Below, one piece after another: positions 49,958 through 59,531 of a stretch of 64,000 nucleotides of DNA (its first letter is position 1; every line of letters starts with the position of its first letter). A model generated the notes under the pieces. It saw nothing but the letters and a program-made list of their open reading frames with translations, searched no databases and was not told the origin of the DNA. The position numbers were made by a program, and so were the translations under genes. This DNA is from Streptomyces sp. NBC_00461 (lineage in GTDB: Bacteria > Actinomycetota > Actinomycetes > Streptomycetales > Streptomycetaceae). The DNA is taken from the NCBI RefSeq assembly GCF_036013935.1, contig NZ_CP107902.1:6915001-6979000 (forward strand), read 5' to 3'.

Positions 49958-50923
49958 ATGAAGGGCACTGTTGGTGAGCTCGGGGAGTTCGGGCTCATCA
50001 GGGAGCTCACCTCCCGTCTCACCACCACCCCGGCGGTCCGGGTGGGCCCCGGCGACGACGCCGCGGTGGTCGCCGCGCCCGACCGCAGGGTCGTGGCCAG
50101 CACCGACATCCTGCTGGAGGGACGGCACTTCCGCCGCGACTGGTCCACCGCCTACGACGTCGGGCGCAAGGCCGCCGCGCAGAACCTCGCGGACATCGCC
50201 GCCATGGGCGCCGTGCCGACCGCGCTGCTGCTCGGCCTCGTCGTACCCGCCGAACTCCCGGTGACCTGGGCGAGCGAGCTGATGGACGGGTTGCGCGACG
50301 AGTGCCAGGTGGCCGGCGCGTCGGTGGTCGGCGGGGATGTCGTACGAGGCGACACGATCATGGTGTCGATCACCGCGCTCGGCGATCTGCGCAACCAGGA
50401 GCCGATCACCCGGGGCGGCGCCCAGCCCGGCGACCTGGTCGCCGTCACCGGCTGGCTGGGCTGGTCCGCCGCCGGTTACGCGGTGCTCTCCCGGGGCTTC
50501 CGCTCGCCGCGCGCGTTCGTGGAGGCGCACCGGCGCCCCGAGCCGCCGTATCACGCGGGCCCGGCCGCCGCCGGACTCGGCGCGACCGCGATGTGCGACG
50601 TCAGCGACGGCCTGATCGCCGACCTCGGGCACATCGCCGAGGCCAGCAAGGTCCGTATCGACATCCGCTCCGGCGCGATCGACATCCCGTCCCAGATGAA
50701 CGACATCGGGCAGGCCGTCGGCGTCGACCCCATGCAGTGGGTGCTCACCGGGGGAGAGGACCACGCGATCGTGGCGACCTTCCCGCCGGACGTGAAGCTG
50801 CCGGCCCGCTGGAAGGTGATCGGCGAGGTGCTCAACCCCTCGGCGCTGCCCCAGGTGACGGTCGACGGGGCGCCGTGGACCAGCAAGGGCGGCTGGGACC
50901 ACTTCGGGGACATCGAGTCATGA
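49958..50923 (+). CDS. thiL: Thiamine-monophosphate kinase
   Basis: A 321-residue ATP-dependent kinase forming thiamine diphosphate from thiamine monophosphate. It is a PurM-like fold: N-terminal [16 protein letters not shown], the metal-binding GPGDDAAVV, the segment [17 protein letters not shown] and GGDVVRGDT, and [22 protein letters not shown] 49958 was chosen because family homology starts there; the frame upstream to 49781 is Arg-rich and unlike ThiL. The stop overlaps the thiD start (ATGA). Confidence 0.95.
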   Translation: MKGTVGELGEFGLIRELTSRLTTTPAVRVGPGDDAAVVAAPDRRVVASTDILLEGRHFRRDWSTAYDVGRKAAAQNLADIAAMGAVPTALLLGLVVPAELPVTWASELMDGLRDECQVAGASVVGGDVVRGDTIMVSITALGDLRNQEPITRGGAQPGDLVAVTGWLGWSAAGYAVLSRGFRSPRAFVEAHRRPEPPYHAGPAAAGLGATAMCDVSDGLIADLGHIAEASKVRIDIRSGAIDIPSQMNDIGQAVGVDPMQWVLTGGEDHAIVATFPPDVKLPARWKVIGEVLNPSALPQVTVDGAPWTSKGGWDHFGDIES

Positions 50924-51738
50924 CCGCCCCGCCGAGGGTCCTCACGGTGGCCGGCTCCGACTCCGGCGGAGGGGCCGGAATCCAGGCCGACCTGAAGACG
51001 ATGCTCGCGCTCGGTGTGCACGGCATGAGTGTCGTCACGGCGGTCACGGCCCAGAACTCGCTCGGCGTGCAGGGGGCTTGGGAACTGCCCGTGGAGGCTG
51101 TGCGGGCCCAGTACCGGAGCGTCGTGGACGACATCGGCGTACAGGCCGTGAAGACCGGAATGCTCGCTTCGGCCGAACTCGTCGAGGCCGTGGCCGAGTT
51201 GATCGGCGACACGGGCGCTCCGGCGGTCGTCGACCCGGTGGGCGTCTCGAAGCACGGCGACTCTCTGCTGGCCGCCTCGGCACTGGATTCCGTACGGCAC
51301 AGGCTGCTGCCCCTCGCGACCGTCGCGACGCCGAACCTCGACGAGGTGGCCCAACTCGCCGGTGTGCGGGTCGAGTCGGAGTCGGACCTGCGCGAGGCGG
51401 CGGCCGCCGTCCTGTCGTACGGGCCGACATGGGTGCTCGTCAAGGGCGGCCATCTCCCGGGTGAGGCCGTGGACCTGCTCACCGACGGATCCGAGGAGCA
51501 CTGGCTGCGCGCCCCACGGCACGACAACCGGCACACGCACGGCACGGGCTGCACCCTCGCGTCCGCGATCGCGTCGCAGCTCGCGAAGGGGCAGTCCGTG
51601 CCGCAGGCGGTGGCGGTGGCCAAGGAGTACGTCACCGGGGCGATCTCGGCCGGGTTCGCACTCGGCGGCGGGATCGGGCCCGTGGACCACGGGTGGGCCC
51701 TCAGGCCCCGGACAGGGCCGGGTACTCCCTCAGCTTGA
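50920..51738 (+). CDS. thiD: Hydroxymethylpyrimidine/phosphomethylpyrimidine kinase
   Basis: A 272-residue ribokinase-family enzyme phosphorylating the HMP moiety of thiamine. [20 protein letters not shown] at the N-terminus, [30 protein letters not shown] and the catalytic anion hole [15 protein letters not shown] are intact. Usual residues at the DPV motif (DPVMVA/SGS) read [10 protein letters not shown] here, a mild variant. ATG 50920 overlaps thiL by four bases. Its last 38 bases overlap the convergent regulator remnant. No TPP riboswitch is visible before thiL. Confidence 0.93.
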   Translation: MTAPPRVLTVAGSDSGGGAGIQADLKTMLALGVHGMSVVTAVTAQNSLGVQGAWELPVEAVRAQYRSVVDDIGVQAVKTGMLASAELVEAVAELIGDTGAPAVVDPVGVSKHGDSLLAASALDSVRHRLLPLATVATPNLDEVAQLAGVRVESESDLREAAAAVLSYGPTWVLVKGGHLPGEAVDLLTDGSEEHWLRAPRHDNRHTHGTGCTLASAIASQLAKGQSVPQAVAVAKEYVTGAISAGFALGGGIGPVDHGWALRPRTGPGTPSA

Positions 51739-53862
51739 TGTCGGTCGCCGCCTTCTCGGTCAGCTTCTTGAAGAAGCGGGCCAGGGGGCGGGAGCCGAGG
51801 ACCCGGTACATGCGATCCCGGTTGCGGATGCGCCGCTCGGTCGCCGGGGCGACGAACGGGCCCGCGTTGCCGGAGATCTTCTGGCAGCCGTTGGCGAAGT
51901 CCCGGATCCGGGTCTCGTACTCGGCGAACGCGGTACGGAAGTCGCCGCCCGCGAGGGCGAGTTCACCGGCGAGCACATACGCCCCGACGATCGCCACGCC
52001 CGTCCCCATACCGCCCATGGTGGCCCCGTACCCGGCGTCACCGAGCAGCGCCACGCGCCCCTTGGTGAGGCGGTCGACATGGATCTGGGCGATCGCGTCG
52101 AAGTACAGGTCGTCGGTCTCTTCGAGGGCCCTGAGGACGGCTGGGGCGCCCCGCAGGCCTGTCGCCGCGCCCAGCAGGACGGCGGCCAGTTCGGCCGATT
52201 CGGCGACGGATGCCAACGCCTCGGCCGTGTCGGCGAGTTCGAGGTCGCCGGGCCCCTCGGCCGACAGCTCGGCGGCCTGCCGAAGCCAGTCGCGGGCCTC
52301 CTCGATGCGGCCCTCGGCGGCGGAGGTGCGGCCGAACCCGATGAGGATCCGTACGGTCTCGCCGACGCTGAACCAGTTGGCGGCGCAGGCCTCCAGGGCG
52401 CCTTCGTAGTGCACACGCGCGCGTGCCGTGTCCCCGGACAGCCGGGCCGCGTCACCGAGGCCGCGCCGGGCGGCCGCCATCTTGTCGGGCAGCCCGGCGA
52501 CGCGCGCGAGCGTCAGCGCCTGCTCGAAATGGGCCTCGGCGCCGGCCGTGTCGCCCCGGCGCAGCAGCACGGCGCCACGGGTGCGCAGCAGATCGGCGGT
52601 CTCTTCGGGGGCCGCCACCTCGCGCAGGTAAGCCAGTCCCTCGTCGAGCAGCTCCAGGGCGCGCCGTGAGTCCCCGCGCGCGTGGGCGGACATGCCGACC
52701 TGATGGCCGTCCTCTCGTGTTTCTGGCGAAACGCGCACGCCGGGGCAGGCGCCGAGCAGCAGCGCGGCGATCCGGGCGGCCTCCTCGACCAGGTGCTCGC
52801 AGTTGTCGAGCACGAGCAGCAGCTCGCGATCCTCCAGGGCGGCCAACAGCCGGCCCGTGCCGTCGCCGACGGGCGTGCGCAGACCGCCCCGCACACCGAG
52901 TGCCGTCAGGACGGTGTACGGGATCTGGGTGCCGTCGGTGAGCGGGGCGAGCTCCACGAAACAGACACCGGTGCGCCGGCTCGCCGCCTCGATCGCCAGC
53001 CGTGTCTTGCCCGCGCCGCCCGGACCGGTGAGCGTGACCAGGCGGGCGTCGGCCAAAAGGGCGGCGATCCGGGCGAGTTCGCTCTCACGGCCGACGAAGC
53101 GGGTCAGCTGGACCGGAAGACGGTGCCGCTCGCGTTCGCCGCCCTGGAGCAGCTCCAGGTGCAGCGCGGACAGTTCGGGAGACGGGTCGGCGCCCAGCTC
53201 GTCCGCGAGTGTGCGCCGGGCGTCCTCGAACACCGTGAGCCCCTCGGCGGGCCGGCCGCCCGCGTGCAGGGCCCGCATCAACTGTCCGTACAGCCGCTCG
53301 CTCAGCGGGTGGGCCGACACCAGCGTCCGTCGCTCGGGCACGAGTTCGGGGCCGCCATCGAGCGCCAGGTCCGCCTCGATCCGGTCCAGTACGGCGGCCA
53401 GCCTGAGCTGGTCGAGCCGGGCGGCCTCGGCGTGCGGGTCCGGGAGGTCGGGCAGGGCCGGGCCGCGCCACAGGGCGAGCGCCTCCCGGAGCAGGGTCGC
53501 CGCGCGCGAGGGTGGTCACCGGCGGCGAGGGCGGCCCGCCCCTCCTGCGACAGGCGCTCGAAACGGTGGGCGTCGACGGAGCCGGGCGCGACCGCGACCC
53601 GATATCCGGCGGGGCCCGCCTCGATGTCCGTGTGCGGGGCCAGGCGTCTGCGCGGCCGGGAGATCTGCGACTGGAGGGCGTTCGCCGCCCCGGCGGGCGG
53701 CTCGGCGCCGTAGAGGCCGTCGGTGAGGCGCTGCGTGGAGACCGCGTGGCCGGCGTCGAGGAGCAGCAGGGAGAGCAGAGCACGGGGGCGCGGTCCGCCG
53801 GGGTCCAGTGGGATGCCGTCGTCGGTGCGTACGTCCAGGGCTCCCAGGATGCCGAAGCGCAT
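51701..53862 (-). pseudogene. Frameshifted SARP-type regulator fused to a flavin monooxygenase tail
   Basis: Reading on the minus strand, MRFGILGALDVRTDDG (53862) starts an AfsR/SARP regulator with OmpR-like HTH and BTAD domain. Near 53499-53509 the frame shifts by one base in a CG run; sequence resumes as LLREALALWRGP in another frame. The NB-ARC P-loop TGPGGAGKTRL is present, but the ATPase domain breaks off after LLLGACPGVRV and jumps to a TPR region. The last 137 codons (51701-52114) are not SARP: GRVALLGDAGYGATMGGMGTG is the FAD motif of a monooxygenase C-terminus. At least two deletions and one frameshift indicate a chimeric dead gene. Confidence 0.75.
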
Positions 53863-53972
53863 TCGCACGATTCTTGCAGCACGCACGCGGCCGGGCACAG
53901 CAAAAAGCCGGCCCACCGAGGTGGACCGGCTTTGAGCAGCGAACCAGCAGTGGCCGCGCGCTTAGCTGTGCG

Positions 53973-54158
53973 TCAGCGCGAGACCTTGCCGGCCTTGATG
54001 CACGAGGTGCAAGCGTTCACGCGCTTCGGCGTCCCGCCGACCACGGTACGGACGCGCTGGATGTTCGGGTTCCAGCGACGGGACGTACGGCGGTGCGAAA
54101 ACGAGATGTTGTTGCCGAAGCCCGGCCCCTTGCCGCAGACGTCGCAGTTGGCAGCCAC
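53973..54158 (-). CDS. rpmB: Ribosomal protein L28
   Basis: A 61-residue large-subunit ribosomal protein ([18 protein letters not shown] core). It is the zinc-binding (C+) form, with Cys5/Cys8 (CDVCGK) and Cys50/Cys53 (CTSC). Many Streptomyces also carry a zinc-free paralogue under Zur control; this copy lies outside such a cluster. GTG 54158 follows TTTGGAGTG. It is divergent from the DAK2 gene, with an intervening region containing a perfect 20-base palindrome. Confidence 0.97.
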   Translation of the reverse strand: MAANCDVCGKGPGFGNNISFSHRRTSRRWNPNIQRVRTVVGGTPKRVNACTSCIKAGKVSR

Positions 54159-54193
54159 GGGTCACTCCAAAGACTTCAGATGCACTTACGGTG

Positions 54194-54213
54194 GATCCCG
54201 GCATGCCGGGATC
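54194..54213. promoter_or_regulatory. Perfect 20-bp palindrome in the rpmB upstream region
   Basis: GATCCCGGCATGCCGGGATC is a perfect palindrome 36 bases upstream of rpmB (minus strand), followed on the plus strand by several GATC repeats (to about 54247). It could be an rpmB leader hairpin, a binding site, or a plain terminator; the sequence alone does not decide. Confidence 0.4.
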
Positions 54214-54418
54214 AAGATCGCAGGATCAGAGATCTGAGATCTGAGTGGCGGTGCCAGGGGTATGGCCCGATCAGGATCGGGCAACCGGAGCAGCATACAA
54301 CGACTGCGCCGGTGCCACGAAACTACCATGGCTGATCAGGGCTCCTCCCGGCCCACTTCCGGCGGGCACCGGCCCTGGGTCTACGCTGCGTCCAGTCCAG
54401 CAGCTCAAGGAGGCGCAG

Positions 54419-56188
54419 GTGGCGCAGGTGCCGCAGACATTCTTCGATGCTCTCGCGGTGCGCACCTGGTGCGGCCTCGCGCTGGAGAAGCTCGGCCGCG
54501 CGCGCGAGGAGATCGACGCGATCAACGTCTACCCCGTGGCCGACGGGGACACGGGCACCAACCTGTATCTGACCGTGGAGTCCGCGGTGGCGGCCGTGGA
54601 AGCCGTTTTCGCAGCTCACGAAGTCGGTGGCGGTGGCGGTGCCGGTGCTCTGTCGGCCGGTGCCGGGGGCCCGGGGGAGTCCGGGAAGCCGACGCTCGCC
54701 GACGCGGTGCGCGCGATGGCGCACGGCGCGCTGATAGGCGCCCAGGGGAACTCCGGGACGATCCTCGCGCAGCTGCTGCGCGGTATGGCTCAGGTGTTCA
54801 CCGTCGATGGTGGGACACCTCACACCGACGGCTCGGGCCTCGGGCTCGCGCTGCGGCACGCGGCCGACTCCGCGCGCCAGGCCGTCGCCCACCCCGTCGA
54901 GGGCACGGTCCTGTCGGTCGCCTCGGCCGCCGCCGACGCGGCCGGGAGAGCCGAGGGCGACTGCGGGACGGTCGCACGGGCTGCCTACGAGGGAGCGCGC
55001 ACGGCGCTGGCCGAGACCACGGGACAGCTGGCCGTGCTGGGGCGCGCCGGGGTGGTCGATGCCGGCGGGCGCGGGCTGGTGGCGGTGCTCGCGGCGCTGG
55101 TGGAGACGTTCACGGGGGAGGCGCCGGGGGCGGTTGCGGTGTCCGCGGGGCACGCGCGCGTGGAGACGGTGGCGGCGGGCGACGGCCCGGAGGCCGGCCT
55201 GACGGTGGACGGAGGAGCGTCCTCGGCCGATGCCGGAGACTGCGCCGACGCCCTCGAAGAGGACGGTCCCGCCTTCGAGGTGATCTACCTGCTGGAGGCC
55301 GAGGACGCGGCCGTCACGCGGCTGCGGACCCGGCTCGACGCCCTGGGGGACTCTCTGGTCGTGGTCGGCGGCGACGGGCTGTGGAACGTCCACGTGCACG
55401 TGGACGACGCGGGCGCCGCCGTGGAGGCGGGTGTCGAGGCCGGACGGCCGTACCGGATCCGGATCACCCACTTCGGGCTCGGAGACGTGCACACGCGCGG
55501 GGCCGCACGTCCGCCCAGGGAGCCGGTCCAGCGGGCGGTCGTGGCCGTGGTGCCCGGCGAGGGACTGGCCGGGCTGTACACCGAGGCCGGCGCGACCACC
55601 GTGCTCGCGCGCCCCGGGGAGCCGCCGGTGAGCGGCGAGCTGGTCGACGCCGTACGGCGGGCACACGCGCGTGAGGTCGTGCTGCTGCCCAACGACGCCG
55701 ACCTGCGCCACACCGCGGCCGCGGCGGCCGAACAGGCCCGCACCGAAGGCATCCGCGTGGCCCTGATCCCGACCCGCTCCGCGGTCCAGGGGATCGCGGC
55801 GCTCGCCGTGCACGAGCCGGAGCGCCGCTTCGACGAGGACGTCGTGTCGATGACCTCGGCGGCGGGCGCGACCCGTTACGCCGAGGTCGCCGTCGCCGAG
55901 CGGCAGTCCTGGACCATGGCCGGCATCTGCCAGGCCGGTGACGTCCTCGGCCTCATCGAGGGCGACGTGGCCGTGATCGGCTCCGACGTCACCGGCACCG
56001 CCGAGACCGTCCTGGACCGCATGCTCCAGGCCGGTGGCGAGCTCGTCACCCTCGTGCTCGGCGACGAGGCCCCGGAGTCCGTCGCCCACCACCTGGAGGC
56101 ACGCGTGCGTGAGTCGTATCTCGCCGTCGACACGGTGGTGTACCGGGGCGGACGACAAGGGGCTCTGCTGCTGATCGGCGTCGAGTAG
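54419..56188 (+). CDS. DAK2 domain kinase (YloV/FakA-like)
   Basis: A 589-residue protein of the YloV/FakA group. The N-terminal DAK2 (dihydroxyacetone kinase L-type) domain includes INVYPVADGDTGTNLYLT (metal-binding Asp residues), GALIGAQGNSGTILAQLLRGM and RGLVAVLAAL. The C-terminal half resembles DegV/EDD-fold proteins. FakA phosphorylates fatty acids bound to FakB, feeding phospholipid synthesis; no FakB is present here. GTG 54419 has a strong AAGGAGG. It is divergent from rpmB and upstream of recG on the same strand, but the minus-strand Hsp90/TPR operon intervenes, which breaks the usual DAK2-recG adjacency. Confidence 0.9.
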   Translation: MAQVPQTFFDALAVRTWCGLALEKLGRAREEIDAINVYPVADGDTGTNLYLTVESAVAAVEAVFAAHEVGGGGGAGALSAGAGGPGESGKPTLADAVRAMAHGALIGAQGNSGTILAQLLRGMAQVFTVDGGTPHTDGSGLGLALRHAADSARQAVAHPVEGTVLSVASAAADAAGRAEGDCGTVARAAYEGARTALAETTGQLAVLGRAGVVDAGGRGLVAVLAALVETFTGEAPGAVAVSAGHARVETVAAGDGPEAGLTVDGGASSADAGDCADALEEDGPAFEVIYLLEAEDAAVTRLRTRLDALGDSLVVVGGDGLWNVHVHVDDAGAAVEAGVEAGRPYRIRITHFGLGDVHTRGAARPPREPVQRAVVAVVPGEGLAGLYTEAGATTVLARPGEPPVSGELVDAVRRAHAREVVLLPNDADLRHTAAAAAEQARTEGIRVALIPTRSAVQGIAALAVHEPERRFDEDVVSMTSAAGATRYAEVAVAERQSWTMAGICQAGDVLGLIEGDVAVIGSDVTGTAETVLDRMLQAGGELVTLVLGDEAPESVAHHLEARVRESYLAVDTVVYRGGRQGALLLIGVE

Positions 56189-56202
56189 CGTCCCGGTCGG
56201 TC

Positions 56203-56629
56203 TCCTGTTCCCGGGTTCCGGGCTGCTGCGCGGCGGCTGGCTTCCCGCTTCCGGGGCTCCAGGGTCTGCCGCGGCTCGGTCGGTTTCCTGTTTCCGGGTC
56301 CGCAGGGTCGGATGGGTGTCGGCCGGTCTCTTGTTTCCGGGCTTGCAGTGTCTGTTGCGCGGCGGCTGGCTTCCTGCGGCTGGTTCTCCGGGGTTTGCCG
56401 TGTCTCGGTCGGTTTCCTGCTCCCGGATCTCCAGCTTCTGTTGGGCGTCGGCCGGCGCCCTGTTCCCGGATCTCCAGCTTCTGTTGGGCGGCGGCTGGCC
56501 CCCTGTTCCGAGACCTCCAGCTTCTGTTGGTCGTCAGCCGGCGCCCTGTTCCCGGACCTCCAGCGCCCGCTGCGCCTCAGCCGGCGCCCTGTTCCCGAAC
56601 CTCCAGCAGCTGCTCCGCCTCCGCCCGCC
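56203..56629. repeat. 43-bp tandem repeat array (minisatellite), about 10 units
   Basis: Units begin at 56203 (40 bp), then every 43 bp at 56243, 56286, 56329, 56372, 56415, 56458, 56501, 56544 and 56587. The consensus begins CCCTGTTCCCGGATCTCCAG and continues CTTCTGTTGGGCGTCGGCCGGCG. Units 6-9 (56415-56586) are most alike; units near 56203 are more diverged. The last unit is the actual 3' end of the TPR gene, reading LLEVREQGAG backwards. As 43 is not a multiple of 3 the array keeps no frame. It fills the gap between convergent genes; no other feature is seen there. Confidence 0.85.
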
Positions 56630-59531
56630 GTTCCTGCGCCGTCTCGTCCTCGCCGCCTGCGCCGTCGTACGCCGCGAGGACCGCACGCGCGTGTGCCACC
56701 GCTCGGGCGGGGCGGCCGAGGTCGGCCTCCAGCCAGCCTGCGGCGAGCTCTGCTCCGGTCCGGCTGTCCAGGGCGTCGTCCCCCAGGGTGGCGAACACCG
56801 TGATCGCCTCGGTGACCTGGGACAGGGCGTCTTCGAGGGCGGCCCGGATCGAGTCGTCGTCGGCGTCCTCCGCGGCGGAACGGGCGAGCAGGTCGCCGAA
56901 CTGGCGGTGCGTGTGCCCGAGTTCCGCGACGAGCCGCCCCCGCGCCTCCTCGTCGGTCCCGGCGGCGCCCAGCGCGGCCTCGCACTCCCGGACGGCGCCC
57001 GCCATCAACTCCCGTGCCGCACGCGTCCCGTCCTGCGCGCCCGCGCGCAGCTCAAGCCACGCGCGGGCGCGCAGCGAGCGGACCAGGCCGTGGACGTTGC
57101 CGAGCGAGCGCCACAGGTCGCCCGCGCGCGCGTAGGCCCGGTCCGCCTCGGCGGGCAGCCCCGCCGCCGCGAGCGACTCGCCGGCGAGATGGGCGAGCGT
57201 CGCGTGGTCGTGCTGCTCGGGCCAGTGGCGGGCGGTCTCGGCCGCCTGCAGCCGCCGTTCGGCCGCCTCACGGTGCTCGCCGAGCTCGCTCAGACAGTCG
57301 CCGAGCCACCACTGCGTCTGGACGACCGCGCCGTCGCCGTGCGTCTCGGCAGTCAGGTCGGGCAGCGCCGACTCCAGCATCTCCGCGGCCTCGGCCCACC
57401 GCTCCTGGCGCAGCAGGAACCCGCCGAGCTGGTGCCGGGCCCAGGCACCGAACGTGGGCCCCTCGCCCGCCTCGTCGGCCCAGTGTGCCGCCTCCAGGGC
57501 GTGCTCCGAGGCCTCCACGAACAACCCCCGGCCGCCGAGCACCTCGGCGAGCTGAAGGTGCAGCTGGGCCCGCCCGACCGCCTCCAAGTGGGCTCCGCCG
57601 TGGTCCAGGGCCGCCCGCAGGGCCCGCTCCGCACCCGAGATGTCGCCCAAGTGGTGGGAGAGCCCGGCCAGTTGCGCCTCGTACTCCACCGCGAACCACG
57701 GCAGCCCGGCCTCCACGAAGCCGGCCGTGGCCCGCCCGAACAGGTCCACGGCCCCCTCCAGGTCCCCGCGACGCATCGCCAGCTCCGCGAGCATGGCCAG
57801 CGCCTCGGCGCCCCGCGAGGCGATCCGCACGTCGTCCCCGGCGTACCCGCCGACCAGCGCGAGCAGCTCGCGCACGGACGCCTCGGCGTCGGCGAGAACC
57901 GTTTCGCCAGCCGTCGCGTCCGCCGATTCGCCGGCGTCCAGGACTCGCCGCATCAGGATCCGCGCCCGCCCCATCAGCACGGACGCCGTCTGCCGTACGC
58001 CCGTGGCGTCCTCGGCGTAGAGCGCCAGGACCCGGTCGTACGGCTCGGCGACCGCCGCGAGCGCCTCGTCGACCCGGCCCGCCAGAGCGCGTACGTACGC
58101 CGCACGCGTGCGTGCCGCCAGTGCCTCGCCGGGGTCGCCCGCCTCCTCGTACAGCCCGGCGGCCCGTTCGAAGAGTTCGGCACCCTCAGGGCCCCGGTCC
58201 ATCGCCTCGTGGTCGACGATCTCCGCGCGGTCGCGGGCGCCCAGCTCGACGTCCTCGGCGGCGCGCGCGACCGCCGCCCACGCCTCCATGGCGTTCGGCT
58301 GCAGGGTGTCCGAGAGCCGGCGTGCCTCGGTCAGCAGGCCACGCAGGTCCGGCAGGTCCGGCGCGTCCGCGGTCACGGCGGCCGGTGCCGCCACCGTGGG
58401 CGCGGAGACCGGGCGGACCGTCGTGCGCAGTCCGAGCGGCAGCCGGTCCACCAGGGGACGCTGCGCCATGCGCGCGCGTGCCCGGTCGCTGACGTACGAG
58501 GTGCCGTTGCGCTCGTCGAAACGGGCGGCCAGGGCGAGGGCCTCCGCACGCGTGTGTGCGGCGAGTTCGCGCGCCGTCCACGTCCGGCCGGCCGGTCCGG
58601 GCACCTGGCGGTCGCCGTGGCCCCTGACGCCCAGACGCTCCATGAGCAGGGTCACCACGCTGAGGAAGTCCAGCCTGCTGCGCGGCTGCCCGGTGTCCGT
58701 GAAGTACGCCGGCCGCTCCGCGAGCAGCTCCAGGGCCCGCGCCTCGTTGCCCGTCAACGCGCAGAACTCCACGTGGTCCGCGTACGCGCCGCGCATGCTC
58801 TCCATGCCCCGCACCAGCCGGAAGCCCCGCAGATGGTGCGCTCGTGCCTCGTCGGTGCGGCCCAGCCGCAGCAGGGGCGTCAAGGAGGACGCGAGGACGG
58901 TGTGCGGCTCGTGGGCGCAGGTGAACTCGCCCTCCAGGACCGGCGCCCACAGCCGAAGCGCCTCGGCGTCCCGCCCCCGTTCCGCCTGCCACCAGCCCTG
59001 CCCGTGCAGCTCGCACGCGTGACAGTCGGCCATGTCGTCCCGGTCCGCGGCCAGCCACGCGGCGTACGCACGTTCCGCGCGCGCGAGGTCCCCGAGGTGC
59101 GCGGCCACGCTGAACTCGGCGCTGCGCACGGCCCGTTCGGAGTGCCCGGCGAGCCGGTAGCGGTGCTCCATCTCGCCGAGCCACTTCTCGATGGAGGCGA
59201 GCGGCACGTGCGGCTGGTCGAGCATGCCGGACGACATCCACTTGAAGACCCAGTGCAGCGAGTGCACCTCGTACGCGTCGAAGTCCTCGGGCCGCTCGTC
59301 CCACAGGCGCAGCAGACGCGCGAAGGGGACGAACATCTTGTCCTTCTCGGAGCTGTAGTTGTAGACCTTCAGCTGGTGTCCGAGCGCCTCGATCACGGCG
59401 AGCGGGATGCCCAGCCGCTCGGCCTCCACGAGCAGCTGCTCCGCGCGCGCGTTGCGTGCGGGGCCCTCCGGGCGCTCGGAGTTCTCCGTCATCGCCCGGC
59501 GCAGGGAGTCGAAGTCCGTGATCTCACCCAT
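56577..59531 (-). CDS. Large TPR repeat protein partnered with Hsp90
   Basis: A 984-residue cytoplasmic protein of alpha-helical tetratricopeptide-type repeats throughout (for example AVRSAEFSVAAHLGDLARAERAYAAW, read in parts, and AEALAMLAELAMRRGDLEGAVDLF). There is no catalytic domain, signal or HTH. ATG 59531 overlaps the stop of the hsp90 gene as TGATG, so the proteins are made together. Since TPR domains dock onto Hsp90 in eukaryotes, a co-chaperone or client-adaptor role is inferred. Longer frames to 59810 run into hsp90 and are rejected. The 3' end is the last unit of the 43-bp array. Confidence 0.85.
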   Translation of the reverse strand: MGEITDFDSLRRAMTENSERPEGPARNARAEQLLVEAERLGIPLAVIEALGHQLKVYNYSSEKDKMFVPFARLLRLWDERPEDFDAYEVHSLHWVFKWMSSGMLDQPHVPLASIEKWLGEMEHRYRLAGHSERAVRSAEFSVAAHLGDLARAERAYAAWLAADRDDMADCHACELHGQGWWQAERGRDAEALRLWAPVLEGEFTCAHEPHTVLASSLTPLLRLGRTDEARAHHLRGFRLVRGMESMRGAYADHVEFCALTGNEARALELLAERPAYFTDTGQPRSRLDFLSVVTLLMERLGVRGHGDRQVPGPAGRTWTARELAAHTRAEALALAARFDERNGTSYVSDRARARMAQRPLVDRLPLGLRTTVRPVSAPTVAAPAAVTADAPDLPDLRGLLTEARRLSDTLQPNAMEAWAAVARAAEDVELGARDRAEIVDHEAMDRGPEGAELFERAAGLYEEAGDPGEALAARTRAAYVRALAGRVDEALAAVAEPYDRVLALYAEDATGVRQTASVLMGRARILMRRVLDAGESADATAGETVLADAEASVRELLALVGGYAGDDVRIASRGAEALAMLAELAMRRGDLEGAVDLFGRATAGFVEAGLPWFAVEYEAQLAGLSHHLGDISGAERALRAALDHGGAHLEAVGRAQLHLQLAEVLGGRGLFVEASEHALEAAHWADEAGEGPTFGAWARHQLGGFLLRQERWAEAAEMLESALPDLTAETHGDGAVVQTQWWLGDCLSELGEHREAAERRLQAAETARHWPEQHDHATLAHLAGESLAAAGLPAEADRAYARAGDLWRSLGNVHGLVRSLRARAWLELRAGAQDGTRAARELMAGAVRECEAALGAAGTDEEARGRLVAELGHTHRQFGDLLARSAAEDADDDSIRAALEDALSQVTEAITVFATLGDDALDSRTGAELAAGWLEADLGRPARAVAHARAVLAAYDGAGGEDETAQERRAEAEQLLEVREQGAG

